A model generated the notes under the pieces. It was not told the origin of the DNA and searched no databases. It worked only from the letters and a program-made list of their open reading frames with translations. Shown here piece by piece: positions 30,748-37,874 of a stretch of 64,000 nt of DNA. Each line of letters begins with the position of its first letter. Position 1 is the first letter of the stretch. Source of the DNA: Saccharospirillum sp965652395 (GTDB lineage: Bacteria > Pseudomonadota > Gammaproteobacteria > Pseudomonadales > Natronospirillaceae). The stretch covers positions 1-64,000 of the forward strand of contig CBFGUW010000018.1 in assembly GCA_965652395.1 (NCBI GenBank), given 5' to 3'. The position numbers and the translations under genes are program-made.

Positions 30748-32193
30748 ATGAGTGACATCCTCGTTGTTGAAGACGAAAGCATCATCCGCTCCGCTCTAAA
30801 ACGACTGCTCGAACGACATCAGTACCGTGTCACCGAAGCCGAATCTGTTACCGAAGCCAGCCAGCACGACCTCAACCGTTTCGACCTGATCATCACCGAC
30901 CTGCGCCTTCCGGGTGCCCCCGGCACCGACCTGATCGACATGGCCAAGGGCATCCCCGTTTTGATCATGACCAGCTACGCCAGCATGCGCTCCGCCGTCG
31001 ACGCCATGAAAATGGGCGCGGTCGACTACATCGCCAAACCCTTCGATCATGAAGAAATGGTCCGCACCGTGGGCCGCATTGTCGAAGCCCAGCGCAAACA
31101 AAAAGTCCGCATCGAAAACGACGACGACACCGTCGAAGCCGACGAACATCAACCCTATTCCGCCCTGGGCGACCTGGTTGGCAGTTGCGAGGCCATGCAG
31201 CGCCTCTACCGCCGCATCAAGCGCGTCGCCCCGGCCGATGTGACCGTACTGATCCACGGCGAATCCGGCACCGGCAAGGAACTCGCCGCCCGGGCCATTC
31301 ATCAACACAGCCCAAGGCACGACCAGGCACTGGTCAGCGTCAACTGTGCCGCCATTCCCGAAAGCCTGATCGAATCCGAACTCTTTGGTCACGAAAAAGG
31401 CGCCTTCACCGGCGCCACCGCCACCCGCCAGGGTCTGGTGGAAGCCGCCGAAGGCGGCACCCTCTTTCTCGACGAGATCGGCGAACTGCCGATGGAAGCC
31501 CAGGCCCGGCTGCTGCGGGTGATTCAGGAAAACGAAGTACGCCGTGTCGGCTCGGTTCACGCCCGCACCGTCGACGTCCGGTTGATCGCCGCCACGCACC
31601 GCAACCTCAAGCAACTGGTCAAAGACGGCCGCTTCCGCGAAGACTTGTATTACCGCCTGCAAGTGATCGAAGTAACACTTCCACCATTACGGGAACGCGG
31701 CCAGGACGTGGTCGAAATCGCCGAACATTTGCTCGCCAAGCACTCGCGCCGCCTCAAGATGGAATCACCAGTCGTCCTCTCCAAGGCCGCCCGCAAGGCA
31801 CTCGTCAAATACGACTGGCCGGGTAACGTACGGGAACTGGAAAACGCCATTCAACGCTCCTTGATCATGTGTGACAACGGCGAAATCGGCATCGAAGAAC
31901 TCGGCGTCGACCAGGGAGACTGGCAAATCCCGGACACCCTGGTCAACCAGGAAAGCAGCCGCGCCCCTCAAGCCACCAACGGCACCCCCGCCAACCAATC
32001 CGACACCGACGAACTCTCCCTCGAAGACTACTTCCAACACTTCGTCCTCGAACACCAGGACAGCATGTCCGAAACCGAACTCGCCCAAAAACTCGGCATC
32101 AGCCGCAAATGCCTATGGGAACGCCGCCAACGCCTTGGTATCCCGCGTCCCAAGAAAAGCGCCAACGGCAGCTCAGTCAGCGCAGCACAGTGA
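30748..32193 (+). CDS. cbrB: CbrB-type sigma-54-dependent response regulator
   Basis: An NtrC-family activator of 481 residues. The receiver domain has D51 in IITDLRLPG and a late Lys in YIAKPFDH. The AAA+ domain has Walker A GESGTGKE (about 171), the sigma-54 contact loop GAFTGA (about 218) and FLDEIGELP. A Fis-type DNA-binding end carries LAQKLGISRKCLWERRQRLGIPR. With CbrA it forms the carbon/nitrogen balance system of Pseudomonas, where the main target is a small RNA encoded just downstream. The same arrangement is seen here. Confidence 0.95.
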   Translation: MSDILVVEDESIIRSALKRLLERHQYRVTEAESVTEASQHDLNRFDLIITDLRLPGAPGTDLIDMAKGIPVLIMTSYASMRSAVDAMKMGAVDYIAKPFDHEEMVRTVGRIVEAQRKQKVRIENDDDTVEADEHQPYSALGDLVGSCEAMQRLYRRIKRVAPADVTVLIHGESGTGKELAARAIHQHSPRHDQALVSVNCAAIPESLIESELFGHEKGAFTGATATRQGLVEAAEGGTLFLDEIGELPMEAQARLLRVIQENEVRRVGSVHARTVDVRLIAATHRNLKQLVKDGRFREDLYYRLQVIEVTLPPLRERGQDVVEIAEHLLAKHSRRLKMESPVVLSKAARKALVKYDWPGNVRELENAIQRSLIMCDNGEIGIEELGVDQGDWQIPDTLVNQESSRAPQATNGTPANQSDTDELSLEDYFQHFVLEHQDSMSETELAQKLGISRKCLWERRQRLGIPRPKKSANGSSVSAAQ

Positions 32194-32205
32194 TTTTGGC
32201 TTGAT

Positions 32206-32241
32206 GCTTAGCGGGAGACGGAAGACGCTCCCGTTCTAAGC
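32206..32241 (+). repeat. Family B inverted repeat, copy 3
   Basis: A short version: GCTTAGCGGGA, then GACGGAAGACGC as loop, then TCCCGTTCTAAGC. It starts 13 bases after the cbrB stop, so a hairpin could protect or end the cbrB transcript. Confidence 0.7.
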
Positions 32242-32310
32242 CCCCATACATACCCACCTGTTTGATGACCGCGCTCTCGGTACCCCTATATCTGCGGGCC
32301 TCCTAATCAT

Positions 32311-32424
32311 TGTTACCTCCTGTTTCCCGGTAACGGCTCTGCAAACGGCACCGTTTCCCCACCTCTTTCAACGTTACGTAACACAACCCCAACATTCGTA
32401 ACATGGCTGCCACTTACGGTAACA
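32311..32424. promoter_or_regulatory. Candidate CbrB upstream activating sequences
   Basis: Half-sites TGTTAC at 32311-32316 and GTAACG at 32330 form one inverted pair (N13). CGTTAC-GTAACA abut at 32372-32383. Further GTAACA copies start at 32398 and 32419. The three last copies start 20 and 21 bp apart, about two turns of DNA, so they face the same side. They lie about 75-190 bp upstream of a sigma-54 promoter, the normal place for an NtrC-type activator. CbrB sites in Pseudomonas are recalled as TGTTAC and GTAACA halves. Confidence 0.65.
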
Positions 32425-32498
32425 GGACACGGCTTACTAACTGCTTACAAAATAACCACAACAACCTAACCTATTGTTTTTAAAGGATTTTCAAAAAC

Positions 32499-32514
32499 TG
32501 GCACAAGGACTGCA
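32499..32514 (+). promoter_or_regulatory. Sigma-54 promoter of the CrcZ-like RNA
   Basis: TGGCAC-AAGGA-CTGCA keeps GG at 32500-32501 and GC at 32512-32513 with exactly ten bases between, as sigma-54 needs. Transcription is expected to start near 32525. Confidence 0.8.
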
Positions 32515-32524
32515 ATTCCTACCG

Positions 32525-32790
32525 CGCAATGCAGGAACGGCCCATCAACAAAAACAAGAACGGGCCAGAATCGAAGCGCCCCCGCCCAAAAACAAGAACA
32601 AGGGGGCTGCATCACCGAACCAGGGCAATATTTGAAAGAATAAAAAGAACAAGAAGAAGAAAAATAACAACAAGAAAAACAAAAATAATAATTCTCTAAT
32701 AAAAAGAGCAACTAATAATACCAACAAGAAGAAAAAGCCCATTTTCCTGTAGTCATGCTGCTAAGAGCCGGCCCCGAGCCGGCTTGCTCG
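32525..32790 (+). ncRNA. crcZ: CrcZ-like Hfq/Crc-sequestering small RNA
   Basis: No gene covers this A-rich stretch. It holds at least seven AANAAYAA octamers: 32550, 32588, 32594, 32645, 32666, 32675 and 32681. The first lies in the loop of GGCCC/GGGCC (32539-32566), the next two in the loop of GCCCCC/GGGGGC (32578-32607). Hfq with Crc binds such motifs in Pseudomonas CrcZ, which titrates them and lifts catabolite repression. Position after cbrB and before pcnB, a sigma-54 promoter and upstream CbrB-like sites all match. A hairpin AGCCGGC/GCCGGCT at 32766-32784 may end the RNA, though its T-run is poor, so the 3' end is approximate. Length, about 265 nt, is shorter than I recall for the Pseudomonas RNA. 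Confidence 0.75.
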
Positions 32791-32904
32791 TCTCTGAACC
32801 ATTCATTTTTATCATTTCCGAGTTTCCTCCCTGTTTACCGCATCGGTTAGGGTTTCGCCTTACCAGGGATAATTCTGTGCGGTAACGCCTGCCTCTTCTG
32901 GCTA

Positions 32905-33015
32905 GCATCTGGGGGCTGGGTGTGATGCTCGGGGATGTCCGAGGCAGGAGCCGAGGTCAAGCTCCCATGGAGGGGTTCATAGCGGCCCCGAGCATCACAC
33001 CCAGCCCCCAGATGC
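32905..33015 (+). repeat. Family A long inverted repeat, copy 4 (diverged core)
   Basis: Arms of 30 bp pair perfectly (GCATCTGGGGGCTGGGTGTG ... and complement ending at 33015). CTAG precedes it and GCGGGTT follows it, as in other copies. The inner hairpin is different: GGC-AGGA-GCC replaces GCAGC-AGGGAT-GCTGC, but a stem is kept. CTCCCATGGAGGGGTTCATAG resembles the type I second half. It lies between the CrcZ-like RNA and pcnB. Confidence 0.85.
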
Positions 33016-33100
33016 GGGTTAACACCTCAGAACGTAGAGAATCAACGCCTGTTCCGCTAAACTGCGCGCTTCCGAATGTAAGCGAGAACACCAATACGTC

Positions 33101-34435
33101 ATGGTAGTGGAATGGATCAAACGCTGGTTACCCCAGAGAGCGAACGGCTCCGCTCTGGTATCCATCCCGCGGGACAAGCACAGCATCTCCCGTAAGGACA
33201 TCAGTCACAACGCCCTCAAAGTCCTCTATCGCCTGCACAACGCAGGCTACGAAGGCTTCCTGGTCGGCGGGTGCGTACGTGACCTGCAACTCGGCCTCAA
33301 GCCCAAGGACTTCGACGTCGCCACCGACGCCACCCCCGAACAAGTGCGCAAACTGTTCAGCAACTCCCGACTCATCGGGCGGCGTTTCCGCATCGTACAC
33401 GTCACCTTCGGCCGTGAAATCATCGAAGTCACCACCTTCCGCGGCCGCGCCGACGACGCCGACCCCAACGAACAGAAGCAATCCGACGAAGGCCTGCTGC
33501 TGCGCGACAACGTCTACGGCTCACTCGAAGAAGACGCCGAACGTCGCGACTTCACCGTCAACGCCCTCTACTACACCCCCAAAGACTTCAGTCTCCAGGC
33601 CTATGGTTCCGGCCTGCAGGACCTCGACAACCGCATCCTGCGGATTATCGGCGACCCTGAAACCCGCTACCGCGAAGACCCGGTCCGAATGATGCGGGCC
33701 TTACGCTTCGCCGCCAAGCTCGACTTCAATATCGACCCAGCCACCAAAAACTGCATCGCCGACCTCGCGCCCCTGTTGAACCACGTCGCCCCGGCACGTC
33801 TGTTCGACGAAGTCTTAAAGATGCTCATGTCCGGCCAGGGCCTCACCACCTGGCGGCTGATGCGCGAATACGGCTTGGTCGAACCGCTATTCCCGGAAAC
33901 CTTCGTCGCCCTCAACGTCGAAAGCGACCGCCACTACGAAGGCTTCATCGAGCAGGCGCTGATCAACACCGACCAACGCATCAACCAGGGGAAGCCCGTG
34001 ACCCCAGCCTTCCTCTACGCCGCCCTACTCTGGCCAGCCGTACGCGAAGACGCCGAACACCGGGTCGCCATGGGCACCCCCGAGCAACCCGCCTGGCAAC
34101 AAGCCATGTCCCAGGTGGTCAGCAACCAGGTGCGCTCCATCGCCATCCCCAAACGCTTCTCCATCCCCATGAAGGAGATCTGGGAACTGCAACTCAGATT
34201 GCCCAAGCGCACCCCCAAACGCGCCGAACAACTGCTCGGCCACCCCCGCTTCCGCGCCGCCTACGACTTCCTGCTGCTGCGCGACAGCGCCGGTGAAAAA
34301 CTCGGCGATCTCGCCAAATGGTGGACCGACTACCAAGAGCAAAACCCCGACATCCGCGCCAACATGGCCAAAGAAGCCGCCCCGTCACGGCCGCGCAGAC
34401 GCCGCCGACGGGCACCGATAAAAGACCAGCCGTGA
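33101..34435 (+). CDS. pcnB: Poly(A) polymerase I
   Basis: PcnB adds poly(A) tails to RNA 3' ends and so speeds decay. The 444-residue protein belongs to the class II nucleotidyltransferases: FLVGGCVRDLQLGLKPKDFDVATDATPEQVR holds the Gly-rich loop and the catalytic DFD pair, and RRFRIVHV and RRDFTVNALYY follow. The C-terminus is strongly basic (RPRRRRRR), typical of poly(A) polymerase and a difference from tRNA CCA enzymes. The ATG at 33101 has a weak ribosome-binding site. The stop overlaps folK (GTGA). Confidence 0.94.
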   Translation: MVVEWIKRWLPQRANGSALVSIPRDKHSISRKDISHNALKVLYRLHNAGYEGFLVGGCVRDLQLGLKPKDFDVATDATPEQVRKLFSNSRLIGRRFRIVHVTFGREIIEVTTFRGRADDADPNEQKQSDEGLLLRDNVYGSLEEDAERRDFTVNALYYTPKDFSLQAYGSGLQDLDNRILRIIGDPETRYREDPVRMMRALRFAAKLDFNIDPATKNCIADLAPLLNHVAPARLFDEVLKMLMSGQGLTTWRLMREYGLVEPLFPETFVALNVESDRHYEGFIEQALINTDQRINQGKPVTPAFLYAALLWPAVREDAEHRVAMGTPEQPAWQQAMSQVVSNQVRSIAIPKRFSIPMKEIWELQLRLPKRTPKRAEQLLGHPRFRAAYDFLLLRDSAGEKLGDLAKWWTDYQEQNPDIRANMAKEAAPSRPRRRRRRAPIKDQP

Positions 34436-34908
34436 CACAGGTTTACATCGCACTCGGCAGCAACCTCGGCGTCCCACGGGAACAACTGTCCCAGGCCATC
34501 GACGCCCTGGCAGCGCTGCCGCAAACCAAACTCATCCAAAGCTCCCCCTGGTACCGGACCGCCCCCCTCGGCGGCCCCCAAGGCCAGCCGGACTACCTCA
34601 ATGCAGCATGCGAGCTGAAAACCACCCTCGCACCGCTCGACCTGCTCCATGCCCTGCAAGGCATCGAACTCCAAGCCGGCCGAATCCGCCTCGAACGGTG
34701 GGGGCCCCGTACCCTGGATCTGGACATCATCATTTACGGCACGCTGGAACAGAACGACCCGGAACTGACACTCCCCCACCCCAGAGCCCACGAACGCGCT
34801 TTCGTGCTGGCCCCACTGGCCGACTTAAATCCCCTCCTGCCCCTTAGAAGCAAGCCAGTCACCGAGTGGCTGCTCACCGTAAAAGACCAGGCGATAACCA
34901 AAGCCTAG
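34432..34908 (+). CDS. folK: HPPK, folate pyrophosphokinase
   Basis: FolK transfers pyrophosphate from ATP to 6-hydroxymethyl-7,8-dihydropterin in folate synthesis. The 158-residue product has the opening strand YIALGSNLG, the segment SSPWYRTAPLG and the signature RWGPRTLDLDIIIYG with the two Mg-binding Asp. I chose the GTG at 34432, because it overlaps the pcnB stop by four bases and places the first strand at the usual distance. It is followed by a family A repeat and then the pantothenate genes. Confidence 0.95.
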   Translation: MTQVYIALGSNLGVPREQLSQAIDALAALPQTKLIQSSPWYRTAPLGGPQGQPDYLNAACELKTTLAPLDLLHALQGIELQAGRIRLERWGPRTLDLDIIIYGTLEQNDPELTLPHPRAHERAFVLAPLADLNPLLPLRSKPVTEWLLTVKDQAITKA

Positions 34909-34923
34909 AGAGCCTGTGAGACA

Positions 34924-35040
34924 GTGCCCGGAGGTGGGGTAGGCCTCTCCAGGGGGAGTTCGCAGCAGGGATGCTGCGACCTAGCGTACATGGAAGTATT
35001 CACAGCGACCCCTGGAGAGGCCTACCCCACTTCCGGGCAC
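34924..35040 (+). repeat. Family A long inverted repeat, copy 5 (type II core)
   Basis: Arms GTGCCCGGAGGTGGGGTAGG... and complement ending GGGCAC at 35040 pair over about 32 bp. Core GCAGCAGGGATGCTGC is followed by ACCTAGCGTACATGG, AAGTATTCACAGCGACC. It starts 16 bases after folK. Confidence 0.88.
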
Positions 35041-35196
35041 GAACCACCGCCGCAGAAACACGCTCCACGGCCCTAGCATTATTGCCTGAATATCAAAACT
35101 GACACCCGACCACTCCCGTCAAAACAGCCCATTGCTTGACTTAACCCCACCAAATGGCAACCATTCCGCTCCACCTGAGAACTTAAGTGAGCGATC

Positions 35197-35994
35197 ATGG
35201 CCAAGACACAGACGGTGGCAACCCTGAAACAACGGGTTGCAGATGGGGAAAAATTCACGGTATTGACCGCTTACGACGCCTCCTTCGCCCACTGCTTTTC
35301 CAAACTGGGCATCGACGTCCTGCTGATCGGCGACTCCCTCGGCAACGTCATCCAAGGGCACGGCTCCACACTACCGGTCACCCTCGACGACATGGTCTAC
35401 CACACCGCCGCCGTAGCCCGAGGCAACCAAGGCGCCCTGCTCATGGCCGACCTGCCCTTCAACAGCTACATCAACCTCGACCAATGCCAGGAAAACTCCG
35501 GCCACCTCATGCGCGCCGGGGCTCACATGGTCAAACTCGAAGGCGGAGCCTGGCTCAGCGACCACATCGTCGCCCTCGGCCGTGCAGGCATCCCAACCTG
35601 CATCCACCTCGGCCTCACGCCCCAGTCCGTCAACAAATTCGGCGGCTATAAAGTCCAGGGGCGTGATCAAGGCGCCGCCCGGCAAATGCTCAACGACGCC
35701 AAAGCTCTCAACGAAGCCGGTGCCGACATGCTCCTGCTCGAATGCGTGCCCTCCGACCTCGCCCGCGCCATTACCGAAGCCGTCGACATACCCGTTATCG
35801 GCATCGGCGCCGGGAACAGCACCGACGGCCAGGTTCTCGTCAGCTACGACATGCTCGGTTTCAACCAGAACCGGCTGCCGCGCTTCGTAAAAAACTACAT
35901 GGCCGAAGCCAATACCATCGAAAACGCGGTTCGTAGCTATATAGAAGATGTGAAGAGCGGCGCTTTTCCGGCTGTCGAACACAGTTTCGAATAA
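35197..35994 (+). CDS. panB: Ketopantoate hydroxymethyltransferase
   Basis: PanB adds a hydroxymethyl group to 2-oxoisovalerate, the first committed step of pantothenate synthesis. The 265-residue barrel protein has TAYDASFA, the metal-binding LIGDSLGNV, HTAAVARG, and MVKLEGGAW, then GLTPQSVNKFGGYKVQG. Length and motifs are normal. Start ATG at 35197. A family A repeat separates it from panC, which uses the next intermediate. Confidence 0.96.
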   Translation: MAKTQTVATLKQRVADGEKFTVLTAYDASFAHCFSKLGIDVLLIGDSLGNVIQGHGSTLPVTLDDMVYHTAAVARGNQGALLMADLPFNSYINLDQCQENSGHLMRAGAHMVKLEGGAWLSDHIVALGRAGIPTCIHLGLTPQSVNKFGGYKVQGRDQGAARQMLNDAKALNEAGADMLLLECVPSDLARAITEAVDIPVIGIGAGNSTDGQVLVSYDMLGFNQNRLPRFVKNYMAEANTIENAVRSYIEDVKSGAFPAVEHSFE

Positions 35995-36042
35995 CACCAC
36001 CTTTGAGGTTCAGTCTGAACCGGAACCCGGCTGCCAAGGCTA

Positions 36043-36155
36043 GTGCGAGGTGGCGGGTGAGGCACTCAAGGGGAGTCCGCAGCATGGATGCTGCGGCCTA
36101 GCTTACAGGGAGGTATTCACAGCGACCCTGGAGGGTCTCACCCGCCACCTCGCAC
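36043..36155 (+). repeat. Family A long inverted repeat, copy 6 (type II core)
   Basis: Arms GTGCGAGGTGGCGGGTGAG... and complement ending GCAC at 36155. Core GCAGCATGGATGCTGC, then GCCTAGCTTACAGGG and GTATTCACAGCGACC. CTAG borders left and CGGGTTAGA right. The frame through the repeat is open into panC, so it could be taken for an N-terminal extension of panC by mistake. Confidence 0.88.
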
Positions 36156-36187
36156 GGGTTAGAGCACAAACTGGAAAGACCACCAAT

Positions 36188-37030
36188 ATGAAAACCGTAG
36201 CCACCCTGGAAGACCTTCGCAGCAGCCTGGCCGAGCTAAAAGCCGGCGGCAAAACCGTCGCCTTCGTCCCCACCATGGGGAACCTTCATGAAGGCCACAT
36301 GAAACTGGTCGACAAAGCCCGCGAAGAAGCCGACATCGTCGTCGCCTCCATCTTCATCAACCCCACCCAATTCGGCGAAAACGAAGACCTCTCCGGCTAC
36401 CCCCGCACCCTCGAAGAAGACAAGAAAAAACTCATCGCCGAAGGCTGCCACCTGCTCTATACCCCCAACAACGCCATCATGTACCCAGAGCCCGACCTCA
36501 CCCGGGTCGAAGTCAAAAAAATCACCACCCTGCATTGCGGCGCCAGTCGCCCAGGGCACTTTGTCGGCGTCGCCACCATCGTCCTCAAACTCTTCAACCA
36601 GGTCCAACCCGACGTCGCCGTCTTCGGCCTCAAAGACTTCCAACAGTTCACCGTCCTCAAAACCATGGTCGACAACCTCTTCCTGCCCATCCGAATGATC
36701 GGCGTCGACACCGGCCGAGCCGACGACGGCCTCGCGCACAGCTCACGCAACAACTACCTGACTTCCGACGAACGCGAAAAAGCCCCGGCTCTCTATCGCA
36801 TTCTCCGGGAAACCAAAGCCGCCATCGAAGCTGGCGACACCCGATACGCCCAGCTCACTCGTCAGGCCAAGGAAGCCCTCACCAAAGCAGGTTTCACCCC
36901 GGATTATTTCAACATCAGCCGCCGCATCGACCTGGAACCGGCCACCGAGAGCGACCAGGAACTGGTGATTCTCGCCGCCGCCTTCCTCGGCAAGGCCCGG
37001 CTGATCGACAACATACAGATCGACCGTTGA
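36188..37030 (+). CDS. panC: Pantothenate synthetase
   Basis: PanC joins pantoate and beta-alanine using ATP. The 280-residue protein has the nucleotide motif VPTMGNLHEGHMKL with HEGH, the FINPTQFGENEDL stretch, TTLHCGASRPGHFVGVATIVLKLFN, and the later VFGLKDFQQ. I chose the ATG at 36188, with GGAAAG upstream and the normal family length. An upstream start at 36050 would translate the family A repeat. It is followed by panD after a 100-bp gap. Confidence 0.95.
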   Translation: MKTVATLEDLRSSLAELKAGGKTVAFVPTMGNLHEGHMKLVDKAREEADIVVASIFINPTQFGENEDLSGYPRTLEEDKKKLIAEGCHLLYTPNNAIMYPEPDLTRVEVKKITTLHCGASRPGHFVGVATIVLKLFNQVQPDVAVFGLKDFQQFTVLKTMVDNLFLPIRMIGVDTGRADDGLAHSSRNNYLTSDEREKAPALYRILRETKAAIEAGDTRYAQLTRQAKEALTKAGFTPDYFNISRRIDLEPATESDQELVILAAAFLGKARLIDNIQIDR

Positions 37031-37132
37031 GACACCACCATAAAACGGTCATAATCCGCTCGCCTTAACGGCTCTGCCCAATGAGGGTGGATGGCGGGCA
37101 ACCCCATTCTTTCATCGACAACGAGGTATGCG

Positions 37133-37513
37133 ATGGAACTCATCATGCTTAAGGCCAAACTGCACCAGGCACGCGTCACCCACGCCGTGCTGGACTATGA
37201 AGGCTCCTGCGCCATCGGTGGCGACCTGCTCGATATGGCCGGCATCCGCGAATACGAACAGATTCAAATCTACAACGTCAGCAACGGTGAACGCTTCACC
37301 ACCTACGCCATTCGCGGCGAAGAAGGCTCCGGCATCATCTCCGTCAACGGCGCCGCCGCACACAAAGCCAAGGTGGGTGACACCGTCATCATCTGCGCCT
37401 ACGCCAACTTCAGCGAAAAAGAACTCGAAACCTTTAAGCCGCGCATGCTTTATATGAATGCGGATAACACTGTTAGTCATACCAGCAATGCCATTCCTGT
37501 GCAGTTGGCCTGA
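37133..37513 (+). CDS. panD: Aspartate 1-decarboxylase proenzyme
   Basis: PanD makes beta-alanine, the other half of pantothenate. It is made as a proenzyme that cuts itself at Gly24-Ser25 to form the pyruvoyl group; the YEGSCAI segment has exactly G24 and S25 here. The 126-residue length, RVTHA before the site and RFTTYAI..EEGSG after it are typical. ATG at 37133 has GAGG upstream. Immediately after the stop comes a cluster of family B repeats. Confidence 0.95.
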   Translation: MELIMLKAKLHQARVTHAVLDYEGSCAIGGDLLDMAGIREYEQIQIYNVSNGERFTTYAIRGEEGSGIISVNGAAAHKAKVGDTVIICAYANFSEKELETFKPRMLYMNADNTVSHTSNAIPVQLA

Positions 37514-37524
37514 ATACGCTGCAT

Positions 37525-37716
37525 GCTTGATGGGAGACCTGAAGCAGAACGCTTGATGGGAGACGGGAGACGCTGAAAATCCTGGTTTCGCGTCTCCCTT
37601 CTATTTTTAGCAACCGCACTAAACCCACTCCCAATGTCACTAAAATAGCCCAGGTCCCAAACCCCAGCGTCCTGCGTCTCCCGTACAGCGTCTCCCGTCG
37701 TACAGCGCCTCCCGCC
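37525..37716. repeat. Family B repeat cluster, copy 4
   Basis: Several units are joined: GCTTGATGGGAGAC at 37525 and again at 37551 (the second continues GGGAGACGC), then CGTCTCCC at 37590, and a tail with GCGTCTCCCGTACA, GCGTCTCCCGTCGTACA and GCGCCTCCCG up to 37716. The left units pair with the right ones. It fills most of the gap between panD and pgi. Confidence 0.7.
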
Positions 37717-37763
37717 TAAAAATGTCATAATCTTTCATAAATCGGTGGTTTTCGGCGTCATTT

Positions 37764-37778
37764 TGTAATTAAATTACA
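37764..37778. promoter_or_regulatory. HexR-type operator before pgi
   Basis: TGTAATTAAATTACA is a perfect palindrome (6-bp arms, TAA centre) 97 bp upstream of pgi. It equals the site recalled for HexR, the RpiR-family regulator of central sugar metabolism that responds to KDPG, in Shewanella and relatives. Confidence 0.7.
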
Positions 37779-37874
37779 TCCCGACAAAATTCATGGCTTG
37801 AATATGAGCGATGCACCGTCATTAACGCTCACAGGCCCATCCCGCATTCATCCCAAGATCCCTGGAAGGTAGCG

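Noticed and set aside
32466..32742. Phe/Leu/Ser-rich minus-strand frames over the A-rich region
   Set aside because: These arise from the A-rich motifs of the CrcZ-like RNA read backwards and have no ribosome sites or gene-like composition.
36050..36187. N-terminal extension of panC through the family A repeat
   Set aside because: The extra residues are repeat-encoded, unlike other PanC proteins, and a good ribosome site precedes the ATG at 36188.
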